The notes: a model not told the origin generated them from the letters alone. DNA of 64,000 bases from an uncultured Alteromonadaceae bacterium (GCA_947503265.1 CANNDC010000003.1:310001-374000), one strand, 5' to 3'; positions 8,377 to 19,355 are shown, counted from the first letter of the stretch. Translations and numbers: made by a program.

Positions 8377-9474
8377 TTAATTTGTCGTTGAAATTGAATT
8401 AGCTTCCATAACAATTTCATGTACAAATCTCAATTTATCCAATGCAGTGATGGAGATGACAAATGGATAGGGATCACTGATCCCCATACTCCTGTTGAGT
8501 GCATTTAGAACCGGAGTAAGCCGGCACCAATCATTAAATAAATGCGTAAAACTAGTTGCAGTATACACCTCGTCTTTATAATCACTACTAATAAGCGGAT
8601 TGGCAATTTTATTGTTAGTCACGCTCATGTCGTATGCGTTCGCAGTCTCTAATGTATCCACCATATGAAGGTAATGTGCCCAAGTTTCAGCCCAATCTTC
8701 CCATGGGTGCATAGTGGCGTAAGCACTAATCCAAACATTTTGCCAATTTTCTGAAGGTCCATTTGCATAATAGTTTTGCATTGACTGTGTATAATTAATT
8801 GTTTCATCACCAAACAACGCTCTGAATGCCGTTAACTTATTGGAGTTTTTTACCAATTTATCCCAATAATAATGTCCTGATTCATGCCGAAAGTGACCGA
8901 TTAAAGTGCGATATTGCTCTTGCATCTTATCGCGTATTTCCATTCGAGTAGAGTGTTCAGCTTCGTTTAGGTTGATCGTGATCATTCCAGAACTATGACC
9001 AGTCGTAACAAAATTTTTGATAGTCAATTCATTACCATATTCATCTTCAACTTGATCTTCTAAGAATGCAAAGCCTAAACCTGATGTCGGATTGGTAATT
9101 CTATCTACTACTGGTAGGTTGAGTTTCAACAAGGTATATAATAAACGTCGTTTAGCTTGTTCCATCCTGAACCACAACGTGACGTTGTGAGGTTCATCTA
9201 AATTTGGAATTTTATTGGTTAATCGACAAGACAGGCAATATTCATTATCGTCATCATAAGCAACCATCCAGTTGCAGACATCCTTTTCCGAATAGTTTTT
9301 ACATTTCGAATATACCCTGCCATTACTGCAAGATTGCAAATTATTATATCGATTTGTCGTAAACGCACTTAGTTGCCTATCGTCTGGCAAAAACCCAACC
9401 AAAAGTCCGCATGATACGCATTTAGAATTGTCGAAATACAATGTATTTCCACATTGACACGAAAATGTTTTCAA
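8377..9474 (-). CDS. Zinc-ribbon putative metallopeptidase (Peptidase_Mx type)
   Basis: A 365-aa protein with an N-terminal zinc ribbon (C6, C8, C19, C22) and a second cysteine set (C58, C67, C80, C83). A catalytic domain follows with HESGH at residues 197-201 and a downstream WAETWAHY (E263), the pattern of the COG4307/Peptidase_Mx family of putative zinc peptidases. No signal peptide is visible, so it is probably cytoplasmic. Translation starts at TTG 9474, preceded by AGGA at suitable distance; no ATG is available. It is first in a four-gene operon with ATP-grasp, alpha-E and MscS genes. A role in processing the ligase's product or target is inference. Confidence 0.87.
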   Translation of the reverse strand: MKTFSCQCGNTLYFDNSKCVSCGLLVGFLPDDRQLSAFTTNRYNNLQSCSNGRVYSKCKNYSEKDVCNWMVAYDDDNEYCLSCRLTNKIPNLDEPHNVTLWFRMEQAKRRLLYTLLKLNLPVVDRITNPTSGLGFAFLEDQVEDEYGNELTIKNFVTTGHSSGMITINLNEAEHSTRMEIRDKMQEQYRTLIGHFRHESGHYYWDKLVKNSNKLTAFRALFGDETINYTQSMQNYYANGPSENWQNVWISAYATMHPWEDWAETWAHYLHMVDTLETANAYDMSVTNNKIANPLISSDYKDEVYTATSFTHLFNDWCRLTPVLNALNRSMGISDPYPFVISITALDKLRFVHEIVMEANSISTTN

Positions 9475-9535
9475 TCAAATGTCCTATAGTTGAAAGAAAG
9501 CAATAATGTGCCAAATATACTATCTAATCAACTAT

Positions 9536-9562
9536 TAAACGCGCACTTCAGATACGCGTTTA
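9536..9562 (-). terminator. Weak hairpin between M1 peptidase and metallopeptidase operon
   Basis: TAAACGCG (9536-9543) and CGCGTTTA (9555-9562) form an 8-bp stem with an 11-base loop just after the M1 peptidase stop. There is no strong T-run behind it on the minus strand (ATAGTTG), so it may be a weak terminator or an mRNA-stability hairpin rather than an intrinsic terminator. Confidence 0.35.
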
Positions 9563-9589
9563 AAATAAACCGAAATTCGCACAACTTAG

Positions 9590-11500
9590 CTACTCTACAA
9601 AACCTTGATTCGCCTTCACCGTCAAAGGGTGATACCCAGGCTTAGCCTCGTCAAACGCTCTTTTAGCAAACGCTTTTCCTTGCGGCGTTTTTGCCAGTTC
9701 TCGATACAGGGGTTTCACGAGTTTATTTCTGCCGATGCTCGTTAGGTAGGAGTATAGTCGCTGGTAAGCAGGCTCATATTCGTTTTTAACTGCGATCATC
9801 AACCAGCTATGGGCAATTTCATTGTTTTTACTCCTTGTTAAGTCAAATGCAGCGTCTAAGTTAGCTAACTGCTCAGCCGTCAACAGTTTTGGCATATTAT
9901 TTAGAAAATAGAGCCATTCATGCACAGTCCAATTCGACGTAACTATGTCATTTGCATCAATACTACCTGACAACCAATTGCTCCTTGTTGTATCAATATT
10001 TACAAATGCATCCGATTCCGGCACGGGAGCGCCTTCAGGTATACCCGGTGAAAAAATCCAATCTTCAATACGTTTTTTATCCAACTCATTGGCGTAATTG
10101 GTTAGCAATGTTTTGTCTAAATAGGAGATAAACTCATCTGTGGTAATACTCTTAAACGCAAAATCTTCAAAATACTGTAACAAGAAGGCATCAAAGTTAC
10201 CTCGTCCGATTTTTTGCTCTATTTCGCGCAGAAATAACGCTCCTTTTTCATACGGAATGTTAGAGAACACATCATCTGGGTTACGTCCTCTCAAATCGAT
10301 AGCGAGTATTTGGTCATTGGGATCGAGCGATGCAATGTCTGCTTGTAAATCTTGGTAACCTAAAACGGCTTCCATATTGTACCGGTCTGTACCAAAAATC
10401 ATTTCCATGATTCGGTAGGTAAGGTAAGTCGTAAAACCTTCGTTTAACCATAAATCTCGCCATGTGGCATTAGTCACCGTATTACCTGACCAACTATGTG
10501 CTAATTCGTGTGCAATAAGTGAAACCAAACTTTTATCACCAGCAATAACGGTCGGAGTGATAAATGAAAGTCTGGGATTTTCCATACCTCCAAAAGGAAA
10601 TGAAGGTGGTAAAATTAACAAGTCATATCTATCCCAGCTATATGGACCATAGGTTTTTTCAGTGACTTCCAACATGCTTTCGGTATCAGAGAATTCCGCA
10701 GCCGCGGCTTCCAGCAAGGCCGGTTCAGCATAAACACCGGTGCGAGGTCCCATCGCTTTAAATTGCAAATCGCCAATAGCTAAGGCAATCAAATAAGACG
10801 GAATTGGCTGAGGCATATTAAATTCGTAAACACCGTCTCTTTCAGTTTCCGGATCGTTCGCTGCACTCATAACGGCAAGCAATTCTTTTGGTGTTCTGAT
10901 TGTGGCGTTGTAAGTCACTCTTACTTGTGGTGAATCTTGCAAAGGGATGAAGCTTCTAGCGTGAACCGCTTGCGCTTGGGTAAAGAGGAATGGTTGCTTT
11001 TTTCCTGCCGTTTGTGCGGGTGTTAACCATTGCGCGCCCGAAGCGCTCGGCGAGGTATGATATTCAACAACAATAGTTTGACCGTTTTCTGGCAAAGAGA
11101 TGGTCAATGCCGCACCTAAGTTAGGATCTGCCTCTGCCAAATCGAAAGAAATATCTTTGCCTGCACTGGTAACTCGAGTGATGGTCAGCGCCCTAGTATC
11201 TAACACCAATTGAGAGGCGGTTGGAGTTTGCTTTTCGTAGGTTAGCTCGGCTGTACCCGTAAGTTTCTTTTCGTCAAAGTTAGCCGTTAAGTCCAAATCA
11301 ATATGCGTCACCATCACTTGTTCTGGATTTGCGAAAGAATGATAGTCTTTCGTTACATCCATCTCTGAGGTCACTGAGGTACCCTGCTCTTTACTAACAG
11401 ATACCGTCAATTCGGTCGTTTTTTCGGTGGTTTTTTCTGTTGGAGGGCTACATGCCATCAAAAAGATCAAGGCCAGTGTTGTCACAGCAATTTTTTGCAT
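9590..11500 (-). CDS. M1 family aminopeptidase lipoprotein (LTA4 hydrolase-like)
   Basis: Zinc aminopeptidase that removes N-terminal residues from peptides. Here it is predicted to be a lipoprotein in the envelope: LIFLMAC puts the acylated Cys at 17, followed by a Thr/Glu-rich linker to about residue 50. The 636-aa chain has an N-terminal beta domain, the exopeptidase motif GGMEN (304-308), and the zinc site HELAHSW (331-337) with the distal Glu in NEGF (354). A C-terminal helical domain (about 520-625) resembles leukotriene A4 hydrolase. Length and motif spacing are normal and no key residue is missing. It is transcribed alone, 115 bases upstream of the metallopeptidase operon. Confidence 0.93.
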   Translation of the reverse strand: MQKIAVTTLALIFLMACSPPTEKTTEKTTELTVSVSKEQGTSVTSEMDVTKDYHSFANPEQVMVTHIDLDLTANFDEKKLTGTAELTYEKQTPTASQLVLDTRALTITRVTSAGKDISFDLAEADPNLGAALTISLPENGQTIVVEYHTSPSASGAQWLTPAQTAGKKQPFLFTQAQAVHARSFIPLQDSPQVRVTYNATIRTPKELLAVMSAANDPETERDGVYEFNMPQPIPSYLIALAIGDLQFKAMGPRTGVYAEPALLEAAAAEFSDTESMLEVTEKTYGPYSWDRYDLLILPPSFPFGGMENPRLSFITPTVIAGDKSLVSLIAHELAHSWSGNTVTNATWRDLWLNEGFTTYLTYRIMEMIFGTDRYNMEAVLGYQDLQADIASLDPNDQILAIDLRGRNPDDVFSNIPYEKGALFLREIEQKIGRGNFDAFLLQYFEDFAFKSITTDEFISYLDKTLLTNYANELDKKRIEDWIFSPGIPEGAPVPESDAFVNIDTTRSNWLSGSIDANDIVTSNWTVHEWLYFLNNMPKLLTAEQLANLDAAFDLTRSKNNEIAHSWLMIAVKNEYEPAYQRLYSYLTSIGRNKLVKPLYRELAKTPQGKAFAKRAFDEAKPGYHPLTVKANQGFVE

Positions 11501-11601
11501 AGGATTCCTAACATTATTTATAGTGAACTATTTCGCAGAGTGTGACATAAATAATAGTGTCTGTTGACTATTGATATCTAATTTGGCAGTTGAAAAAACG
11601 C

Positions 11602-12195
11602 ATGACCCGTACACAAAACATGACTGAAACTAACGACCTCGACTTCTTTGACGAAATGAAAGACGTAAAACCTATGGTGCAAGACACTAGGGTTCTCCCG
11701 TCAAAGCCGAGCCAAACGCTCGCTCAACAGTTGAAGAGACAAGCAATTGAAAACGACTTCTCTAAAGCGCGCAACTACCTCAGTGTGGAAAGGGTTGAAC
11801 CTGTGGATCCATTAGATTACATCAGTTACAAAAAATCAGGTGTACAACACGGGGTATTTAAAAATTTGCGACTAGGAAAATACCCAGTTGAGTCGGTAGT
11901 GAACTTGCAGCAAATGCAGTTTGAAGCTGCACGACATACTTTATTTAACAACATTATTGAAGCGCACAAAAGAGGAACAAGAGTTTTACTGATTAAACAC
12001 GGTATAGGTCAGAACTCAAAACCGTTTCCCGCGTTCTTAAAAAGTTATGCGGTTGAATGGTTAACTCAAATGCCGGAGGTTATCGCGTTTCACACAGCTC
12101 AGCGTCACCATGGCGGAATGGGATCCGTATACGTTTTACTCAAAAAGAACAGTGAAGCGAGTAGTGAAAACAAAGAACTGCACAGACGAAAGTAA
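11602..12195 (+). CDS. smrA: Smr-domain nuclease-like protein SmrA
   Basis: A protein of about 197 aa. An N-terminal helical extension (DLDFFDEMKDVKPM, then QTLAQQLKRQAIEND) is followed by a C-terminal Smr domain (about residues 100-190). The Smr domain carries the strand-helix core RVLLIKHGIGQNSKPFPAFLK (seen as LLIKHGIGQNS) and FHTAQRHHGGMGSVYVLL. Smr domains of this type have nicking or RNA-cleaving activity in some relatives; the E. coli SmrA role is poorly defined. The frame also contains an upstream TTG (11590) and a later ATG (11620); none has a good ribosome site, so the start is uncertain by up to 6 codons. Confidence 0.88.
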   Translation: MTRTQNMTETNDLDFFDEMKDVKPMVQDTRVLPSKPSQTLAQQLKRQAIENDFSKARNYLSVERVEPVDPLDYISYKKSGVQHGVFKNLRLGKYPVESVVNLQQMQFEAARHTLFNNIIEAHKRGTRVLLIKHGIGQNSKPFPAFLKSYAVEWLTQMPEVIAFHTAQRHHGGMGSVYVLLKKNSEASSENKELHRRK

Positions 12196-12205
12196 CGAAT
12201 CATGT

Positions 12206-12240
12206 CCCACCTAAAACAGGCACACCTAAAACAGGCGCAC
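12206..12240. repeat. Short tandem repeat after smrA
   Basis: The phrase CACCTAAAACAGGC occurs twice in tandem (about 12207-12220 and 12219-12235, one base differing in the following CAC). It lies between the smrA stop and the end of the convergent 53-residue gene. No function is apparent; it looks like slippage. Confidence 0.5.
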
Positions 12241-12402
12241 TTAAATCTTGGTTTGTTGTTGCATCGCAACTTGCTTGTGTTTATCTGAATTGATTTGCAA
12301 CTCAGCAGAGTTTGCTGAAGAACTCATTACTGCAGATACGGCTAATATCAATACCGTGGCGATGACACCTGCTAGTCCAAAACCTTTTGATGAACGATTC
12401 AT
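12241..12402 (-). CDS. Small exported hypothetical protein (53 aa)
   Basis: A short minus-strand gene. The product begins MNRSSKGFGLAGVIATVLIL and continues AVSAVMSSSANSAEL. This is a textbook Sec signal peptide (basic start, hydrophobic core, small residues before a likely cut near residue 30). A short polar mature peptide rich in Gln and Lys follows (QINSDKHKQVAMQQQTKI). A GAGAAAA ribosome site lies 4-5 bases before the ATG. I recognise no family. It is convergent with smrA and separated from purL by a terminator, so it is a single-gene unit. Confidence 0.6.
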   Translation of the reverse strand: MNRSSKGFGLAGVIATVLILAVSAVMSSSANSAELQINSDKHKQVAMQQQTKI

Positions 12403-12809
12403 GATTTTTCTCGTTTATAATTTATGAATGTTAGTAGTAAAGCTCAAAGTGCTTAAAAAATGCTCAACTAGGTTGTTGACAATGCTTTTCAAAGATAATT
12501 CAAATTTTTTGCGAATTTTATACAGATAATTGCAAATAGACAATAATTCAAAGCCAATAAAAATGCAGGGGTGGGTAAATATTTTTCTTTATTCTAGCTT
12601 TTCAGGTCAATTTATCTACCAAAGCATCAAAATAACAATTTTAGAACTAAAAAAAGCGCCTTAGAGAGTAAGGCGCTTGAATAAGGGAGCAATTTGCTCA
12701 ATGAAACGACACAATATAATTATTGTTTTGGCTTTAACCAATTCAATAATTAACACACACTTCAATAGACCCTACATCCGCAAAAAAATATTCAAATTAT
12801 TTCATTTTT
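12403..12809. other. AT-rich intergenic region between purL and the small exported gene
   Basis: About 400 bases of AT-rich sequence. It contains the purL terminator (12648-12678) and the presumed promoter of the 53-residue gene, for which no clear -35/-10 pair could be fixed. A 45-codon plus-strand frame starting at 12701 overlaps the 3' end of purL and is not credible. Nothing else was seen. Confidence 0.5.
12648..12678 (-). terminator. Rho-independent terminator of purL
   Basis: A perfect 10-bp stem AAGCGCCTTA/TAAGGCGCTT (12654-12663 and 12669-12678) with a 5-base loop. On the minus strand it is followed immediately by seven T residues. It lies about 130 bases beyond the purL stop and faces away from any plus-strand gene end, so it most likely ends the purL transcript. 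Confidence 0.85.
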
Positions 12810-15800
12810 TTAGTTTGCAAAGACGCGCGCGTTTCTGAACATTCTCATCCATGGGCTATCTTCTTGCCAACTATCATCTTGCCAAGAATTAGAAACCGCT
12901 CTAAAAACACGCTCAGGGTGAGGCATCATTATCGTTGCTCTGCCATCGTCGGATGTTAACCCGGTAATTCCGTTAGGCGAGCCATTTGGATTGGCGGGAT
13001 ATTGCTCGGTAATTTTGCCAAAATTATCCACATATTGGAGTGCAACGTTAGATGAATTCATAATGCTATCTACGCCATTAGCGTTTACAAATTCAGCTTT
13101 ACCTTCACCGTGCGAGACGGCAATAGGCATTCTAGATCCCCGCATACCTTGGAAAAATATTGATGGGCTTTGCTGCACTTCAAGCATGGCTACACGTGCT
13201 TCAAACCTTTCTGATTGGTTGGTGACAAAATGTGGCCATTTTTCGGCACCAGGTATCAGTGACTTCAAATTAGACAGCATCTGACAACCGTTACATACAC
13301 CTAGCGAAAACGTATTATCACGAAGGAAGAACTCAGCAAACTGATCCCTTGCATAGGCATTGAATAAGATGGATTTTGCCCAACCTTCTCCAGCACCCAA
13401 CACGTCACCGTATGAGAAGCCACCACAGGCGACCAATCCGGCAAAATCGTCCAATGCTACCCGTTGAGAAAGTAAATCGCTCATATGCACGTCAATGGCA
13501 GAAAATCCTGCTCTATCAAACGCTGCTGCCATCTCAGATTGTGAATTCACACCTTGCTCACGCAGTATCGCCATCTTCGGTTTAAGACCTTTCAAGATAA
13601 AAGGTGCGGCGACATCTTCATTAATATCGTAGGTCAATTCACTATGTAGACCAGGATCTAAGTCATTGGATTTGGCCTGCCATTCTTGATCTACACATGA
13701 AGGATTATCACGCAAACGCTGCATTTGATCCGTAGTTTCTGCCCATATTTGACGATAAACACCGCGTTTCTCAGTCAAAATTGATTTGCCCTGCGAGGTA
13801 ATATTTATCTTATCGTCAACGTTTGTTGTGCCAATAACAGAACAAAGCCCACTCAAACCGTGTTGCTCCAATTCCGCGTTAACGCTATTTAAATCGAACT
13901 CTTTAATTTGAATAACACAACCCAATTCTTCGCTGAATAAAATAGAAGCCGCATCTTTAATGATACTTTTTTCAGCAATCTCATCCAATGAAATATCGAT
14001 ACCGGTATGTCCTGCAAAAGCCATTTCTGCCAGCGTAGTAAACAAACCACCGTCCGAACGGTCGTGATAAGCAAGAATAAGTTGTTTACTAACAAGCGAC
14101 TGAATAGCTTGGAAGAAACGCTTCAAAACGAGAGGAGAATCTACATCTGGTACTTCTCTGCCTAGTTTATTGTGAACTTGCGCCAAGCAAGAACCCCCCA
14201 ATCGATTCTGCCCATTGCCAAGATCGATTGCGAGCAATAGCGTCTCACCTAAATCTGTGCGCAGTTGAGGGGTCAAGGTATTTCGGATATCACGAACCGC
14301 TCCAAAAGCCGTAATAACGAGAGATAAGGGTGAAGTCACCGATTTTTCAGTGTCACCCTCTTGCCATTTGGTTTTCATCGACATGGAGTCTTTGCCAACT
14401 GGAATGGTCAAACCAAGCGCCGGGCATAACTCTTCGCCAACGGCCTTGACTGCTTCGTACAAACCAGCGTCTTCACCGGGGTGCCCCGCGGCAGACATCC
14501 AGTTTGCAGACAATTTAATTCTGTTTAATGACCCGATATCTGAAGCTGCGATATTTGTTAGTGATTCGGCAACTGCCATTCTTGCAGACGCTCCGTGATC
14601 GAGCAGCGCAATTGGTGCACGTTCACCTACGGCCATCGCCTCACCTTGATAGGTATCAAATGAACTGGCAGTGACAGCGACGTCCGCCACTGGTATCTGC
14701 CAAGGACCAACCATTTGGTCACGACTAACTAACCCGGTAACGGAACGATCACCAATAGTGATAAGGAATGTTTTCTCCGCTACGGTTGGCAAACGTAAAA
14801 TACGTTTAGCCGCTTCTGATATATCTATCTCAGACACATCGAAATCGCTACCTTGTTTAGTTTTTGTTTCTACATCTCGATGCATTTTAGGCGCTTTACC
14901 CAAAAGCACCTCTAGCGGTAAATCAATGGGTTTATTTTCAAAATGCTTATCATTTAACGTCAAATGTTGTTGGCTTGTTGCTTCACCTACCACAGCAAAT
15001 GGTGCTCGTTCACGAGCACATATTTGTTCAAATAAAGCGAGATTTTCTGGGGCGACAGACAAAACATAGCGTTCCTGTGATTCATTGCACCATATTTCAT
15101 GCGGCGCCATGCCTAATTCGTCATTGGGCACGTTACGCAATTCAAAATTACCTCCTCGACCACCATCATTGACGAGTTCAGGAAAGGCATTGGATAGCCC
15201 ACCAGCACCCACATCGTGAATAAATTGAATGGGATTCTCATCACCAAGTTGCCAACATCTGTCGATGACTTCCTGGCAACGACGTTCCATTTCAGGGTTG
15301 TCACGTTGCACAGACGCAAAATCTAAATCTTCTGTAGATTGACCTGAAGCCATTGAGGAAGCGGCTCCACCACCCAAGCCGATATTCATCGCTGGTCCGC
15401 CCAACGCAATTAGCTTGGCTCCAACGGTAATCTCACCTTTTTGGGTATGTGACTTACGAATATTACCCAAACCACCGGCAAGCATTATCGGCTTGTGGTA
15501 GCCACGTACTTCTTCGCCATTGAAGCTATTCACTGTTTGTTCGTAAGTTCGGAAATAACCGAGAATATTAGGTCGACCAAATTCGTTGTTAAAAGCAGCA
15601 CCGCCCAAAGGACCTTGCTGCATGATATTCAGTGCAGTAACTATGCGGTCAGGCTTGCCATTGTCTTCTTCCCAAGGTTGCTCGAAGCCAGGTATTCTCA
15701 GATTGGATACGCTGAATCCAACTAGCCCTGCCTTGGGCTTTGAGCCGCGCCCCGTCGCTCCTTCGTCGCGAATTTCTCCGCCAGAACCTGTAGCCGCACC

Positions 15801-16718
15801 GGGAAAGGGGGAAATAGCAGTGGGATGATTGTGGGTTTCCACTTTCATCAGAATATCGATGGGCTCATGATGATAAGTGAACTCTAGCGATTCTGGGTCA
15901 GGGAAAAAGCGTCCGGCAGACCAGCCTTCCATAACTGCAGCGTTATCTTTGTAGGCCGAATGAACAAAATCCGAATTTACCTCGAAGGTGTTTTTTATCA
16001 TCTTGAACAAAGACTTGGGTTGTTTTTCGCCATCTATGGTCCAATCTGCATTGAATATTTTATGGCGGCAGTGTTCAGAGTTGGCCTGAGCAAACATGTA
16101 TAATTCAATATCATTTGGGTTTCTGCCCAAACGGGTAAAGTTTTCAACTAAATATTCAATTTCATCGTCAGCCAATGCCAAACCCATAGTGCTATTAGCT
16201 TGCTCTAAAGCAGATTTACCGCCTTGCAATATATCCACACTTGTAAACGCCTTAGGCTGGTCCTGAACAAACAAAACGTCGGCAGCGTTGATTTCCTCTA
16301 GGACTGATTCTGTCATTCGATCGTGAATCAATTGCTTTACTTCAAGCAATTGGTCTTGAGTAGGTTCAGCAGAAAACTCAAGATAGTATGCGCAGCCTCT
16401 TTCCAATCGCTTAACCATAGTTAAGCTGCAGTTTTTGGCAATTTCAGTGGCTTTAGTCGACCAAGGAGAAATGGTCCCCGGTCGAGGAATGACTAACATC
16501 AACTCACCCTCGGTTTGATGAGATTGAATTTTCGGGCCGTAAGTGAGTAACTTTTCTAAAAGACTGTGCTGTTCTTCGTTCAAAGACTCGGCTAAATCAG
16601 CGAAATGCATAAATTCGGCATAGACACTTTTCACTGGCAGATTTAGTTCGGAAAATTGAGTAAGAAGTTTGTTTATTCTAAATTCAGAAAGAGCGGGTGC
16701 TCCACGAAGGACAATCAT
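12810..16718 (-). CDS. purL: Phosphoribosylformylglycinamidine synthase PurL
   Basis: Large single-chain FGAM synthase (1302 aa) that converts FGAR, glutamine and ATP to FGAM in purine synthesis. In order it has an N-terminal PurS-like domain (1-150), a linker, two PurM-like ATP-binding halves (about 200-1000; [22 protein letters not shown] and [13 protein letters not shown] are visible by their parts [13 protein letters not shown] and GKDSMSMKT), and a C-terminal glutaminase. The glutaminase has the nucleophile in [10 protein letters not shown] and its partners in [10 protein letters not shown]. Length and domain order are those of the gammaproteobacterial form, and no key residue is missing. 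It is transcribed alone and ends at a strong terminator. Confidence 0.97.
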   Translation of the reverse strand: MIVLRGAPALSEFRINKLLTQFSELNLPVKSVYAEFMHFADLAESLNEEQHSLLEKLLTYGPKIQSHQTEGELMLVIPRPGTISPWSTKATEIAKNCSLTMVKRLERGCAYYLEFSAEPTQDQLLEVKQLIHDRMTESVLEEINAADVLFVQDQPKAFTSVDILQGGKSALEQANSTMGLALADDEIEYLVENFTRLGRNPNDIELYMFAQANSEHCRHKIFNADWTIDGEKQPKSLFKMIKNTFEVNSDFVHSAYKDNAAVMEGWSAGRFFPDPESLEFTYHHEPIDILMKVETHNHPTAISPFPGAATGSGGEIRDEGATGRGSKPKAGLVGFSVSNLRIPGFEQPWEEDNGKPDRIVTALNIMQQGPLGGAAFNNEFGRPNILGYFRTYEQTVNSFNGEEVRGYHKPIMLAGGLGNIRKSHTQKGEITVGAKLIALGGPAMNIGLGGGAASSMASGQSTEDLDFASVQRDNPEMERRCQEVIDRCWQLGDENPIQFIHDVGAGGLSNAFPELVNDGGRGGNFELRNVPNDELGMAPHEIWCNESQERYVLSVAPENLALFEQICARERAPFAVVGEATSQQHLTLNDKHFENKPIDLPLEVLLGKAPKMHRDVETKTKQGSDFDVSEIDISEAAKRILRLPTVAEKTFLITIGDRSVTGLVSRDQMVGPWQIPVADVAVTASSFDTYQGEAMAVGERAPIALLDHGASARMAVAESLTNIAASDIGSLNRIKLSANWMSAAGHPGEDAGLYEAVKAVGEELCPALGLTIPVGKDSMSMKTKWQEGDTEKSVTSPLSLVITAFGAVRDIRNTLTPQLRTDLGETLLLAIDLGNGQNRLGGSCLAQVHNKLGREVPDVDSPLVLKRFFQAIQSLVSKQLILAYHDRSDGGLFTTLAEMAFAGHTGIDISLDEIAEKSIIKDAASILFSEELGCVIQIKEFDLNSVNAELEQHGLSGLCSVIGTTNVDDKINITSQGKSILTEKRGVYRQIWAETTDQMQRLRDNPSCVDQEWQAKSNDLDPGLHSELTYDINEDVAAPFILKGLKPKMAILREQGVNSQSEMAAAFDRAGFSAIDVHMSDLLSQRVALDDFAGLVACGGFSYGDVLGAGEGWAKSILFNAYARDQFAEFFLRDNTFSLGVCNGCQMLSNLKSLIPGAEKWPHFVTNQSERFEARVAMLEVQQSPSIFFQGMRGSRMPIAVSHGEGKAEFVNANGVDSIMNSSNVALQYVDNFGKITEQYPANPNGSPNGITGLTSDDGRATIMMPHPERVFRAVSNSWQDDSWQEDSPWMRMFRNARVFAN

Positions 16719-16767
16719 AAAGTTATCACCGAGTTTGTATGCAATTTTGGGAATATCGAAGGCGCGA

Positions 16768-16796
16768 ATTATATGGTAAAACTACGCGATTAGTAA
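16768..16796 (-). promoter_or_regulatory. Candidate sigma-70 promoter of purL
   Basis: On the minus strand TTACTA (-35, 16791-16796), 17 bases, then a perfect TATAAT (16768-16773), about 50 bases before the purL start. The -35 is weak. No PurR-type palindrome was found around it. Confidence 0.4.
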
Positions 16797-16907
16797 GCGA
16801 TATGAAGTTGCAAATACAAACTTTTATCAATCTATTTGCCTAAAGCAGTAGATGAATTGCAATTAAGTGGTCACAATAAAGAAATAAGCGTTAAAAACAG
16901 GTCACGT

Positions 16908-18374
16908 GTGAGACGAATTTTTAGCACCATCATCGTAATTATACTTCTGAGCGTTGTCACAGCATGTGAACAGCAACGCAAAACAAGTTCGCTTGAGCAA
17001 ATACTCAGTTCAGGTGTGTTAAAGGTAGGCACAAATTACGGCCTAACAACCTATTACAATGGCGCGACGGGTCCAGAAGGATTCGAATATGAACTCGCAG
17101 AGGGCTTTGCTGACTTCCTCGGAGTCAGGCTCGAAGTTTTCCCCTTTTATACGCTTCAAGAATTATTCCCCCAACTACAGAATCAACAAATAGACTTAAT
17201 TGCTGCAGGAATTACCGTTACACCTGACAGAAGCGAGCGATTTCGATTTGGACCGGCATATCAAAATGTCAGCCAAAAGTTGGTGTTTAAGCAAGGTAGC
17301 AAGTGGCCCCGGGCAATCGAAGATCTGTCAGAAGAACTTTTAGTTATCGCTGGCAGTAGTCATGTAGAAACCTTAAAAGAGTTAAAACAAGAATACGCCA
17401 ACTTGAATTGGCGTGAAACAGAAGAAAAAGATGCAGAAGAGCTATTGGAAATGGTGCTCAACGAGGAACTCGCTTACACGGTTTCAGATTCAAACATATT
17501 GGCGGTGCTTCGCCGTCGCCATCCAGAACTGAGTATTGGATTTACTGTAAAAGATGAACAAGGTGTCGCATGGGCCTTAGATAAGAACCAAGATGATTCT
17601 TTATTGGCCGCGTTAATTGAATATTTTGGATTGATTCAAAGCAATGGACGCCTCGCAGCGTTAGAAGACAAGTATTTTGGTCACGTCAGTTTATTCAACT
17701 ATGTGGATACCCGCGAATTTATCAAATCCGCACGGAGCATTTTACCGGATTTTCGCCCCCTGTTTGAAGAGTATTCACAAGATGTCGATTGGCGTCTGTT
17801 GGCAGCAATGAGTTATCAGGAAAGCCATTGGAACCCACTTGCAACCTCACCAACTGGTGTCAGAGGAATGATGATGCTGACATTAGCTACTGCAAACGAT
17901 TTGGGAATTGAGTCGAGGCTTGATCCGGAACAAAGTATCAAAGGCGGTTCTGACTACTTCATCAATTTGTTGAGCCGCATACCGGCTAGAATACAAGAAC
18001 CTGATCGAATATGGTTTGCGTTGGCCTCGTATAACATTGGCCTAGGCCATTTAGAAGATGCGCGAGTACTGACACAACGACAAGGTGGCAATCCAGATAT
18101 GTGGGTCGATGTGAAAAAGCGTCTCCCCCTACTTCGCCAGAAAAAATATTACAAAACCACGAAGTATGGCTACGCCAGAGGCAATGAAGCGGTAACCTAT
18201 GTAGATAATATTCGTCGATACTATGACACCCTCGTTTGGTTAGATGGTCAATCATCGCAAGTTGCCGGTGATTCAGCTCCCGATGAGGCACTAATAATTG
18301 AAGACGAAAAAGAGGTAGATACTCAAGAATTAACGGAACAAGCGCCTAATCCAGATTCTTCTCAAGAACAATAA
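16908..18374 (+). CDS. mltF: Membrane-bound lytic transglycosylase MltF
   Basis: Outer-membrane-associated enzyme that cleaves peptidoglycan to 1,6-anhydromuropeptides. From the GTG at 16908 (about 488 aa) it begins with a signal sequence (RRIFSTIIVIILLSVVTAC), whose TAC could also be a lipobox Cys. A periplasmic substrate-binding-type regulatory domain follows (about 30-265; LKVGTNYGLTTYYNG, ITVTPDRSERF). Then comes an SLT catalytic domain (about 270-430) with the catalytic Glu in AAMSYQESHWNP, then GVRGMMMLT and SYNIGLGHLEDAR. An in-frame TTG at 16836 would add 24 polar residues before the signal, which is less likely; GTG has AGG just upstream. The C-terminal tail is acidic. Confidence 0.93.
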   Translation: MRRIFSTIIVIILLSVVTACEQQRKTSSLEQILSSGVLKVGTNYGLTTYYNGATGPEGFEYELAEGFADFLGVRLEVFPFYTLQELFPQLQNQQIDLIAAGITVTPDRSERFRFGPAYQNVSQKLVFKQGSKWPRAIEDLSEELLVIAGSSHVETLKELKQEYANLNWRETEEKDAEELLEMVLNEELAYTVSDSNILAVLRRRHPELSIGFTVKDEQGVAWALDKNQDDSLLAALIEYFGLIQSNGRLAALEDKYFGHVSLFNYVDTREFIKSARSILPDFRPLFEEYSQDVDWRLLAAMSYQESHWNPLATSPTGVRGMMMLTLATANDLGIESRLDPEQSIKGGSDYFINLLSRIPARIQEPDRIWFALASYNIGLGHLEDARVLTQRQGGNPDMWVDVKKRLPLLRQKKYYKTTKYGYARGNEAVTYVDNIRRYYDTLVWLDGQSSQVAGDSAPDEALIIEDEKEVDTQELTEQAPNPDSSQEQ

Positions 18375-18445
18375 AACAGCTTAATTTATTTGCGAATTAT
18401 TAACTGTCATATTAATTTCATCTAAATATGTGATCGTGTTTGTGA

Positions 18446-18513
18446 AAGTTTTCATATATTATGAAACTTCTTGACCATTTGGTCAGTCTATTAAATAGGT
18501 AAGAAGATATAAT
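18446..18513 (+). promoter_or_regulatory. Promoter/operator region of the 50-residue basic protein
   Basis: Before the small gene lie two palindromes. One is AAGTTTTCAT with ATGAAACTT (18446-18455 and 18461-18469, one bulge). The other is TGACCA-TT-TGGTCA (18472-18485), a perfect 6-bp inverted repeat. A perfect TATAAT follows at 18508-18513. The second palindrome would sit just upstream of the -35 position, as an operator does. The -35 hexamer itself is poor, consistent with a regulated promoter. Confidence 0.4.
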
Positions 18514-18552
18514 GAAATGTAAAAAGGAGACATATTTCCTTAAGGAGTAGTA

Positions 18553-19213
<661 letters not shown>

Positions 19214-19343
19214 TCATCAATTAAGTAGTGTTTTTAGCCACTTAAAAGTTCGACAAACCACATTAAAAATAGTTATCTACTTGATTTATATAGGTAAAAT
19301 AAAATTGGTTAACATTTTGCTACTATTATATTATCCATTTATT

Positions 19344-19355
19344 ACGAGATCTCGT
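19344..19355. promoter_or_regulatory. 12-bp perfect palindrome before the PspB-like gene
   Basis: ACGAGATCTCGT is a perfect palindrome 56 bases before the 19411 start. Just upstream, TTGGTT and TATATT (16-base spacing, about 19307-19334) could be a promoter, so the palindrome would fall near the transcript start as a possible operator. Weak evidence. Confidence 0.3.

Noticed and set aside
12701..12838. 45-codon plus-strand frame at the 3' end of purL
   Set aside because: Overlaps purL and the terminator area, no signal or family, composition like AT-rich noise.
16719..16835. Possible PurR operator before purL
   Set aside because: The sequence around the promoter (CGCTTACTAATCGCG) does not fit the ACGCAAACGTTTGCGT palindrome.
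18512..18550. 12-codon possible leader peptide ending just before the 50-residue gene
   Set aside because: Its ATG overlaps the likely -10 box (TATAAT 18508-18513), so it would not be in the transcript.
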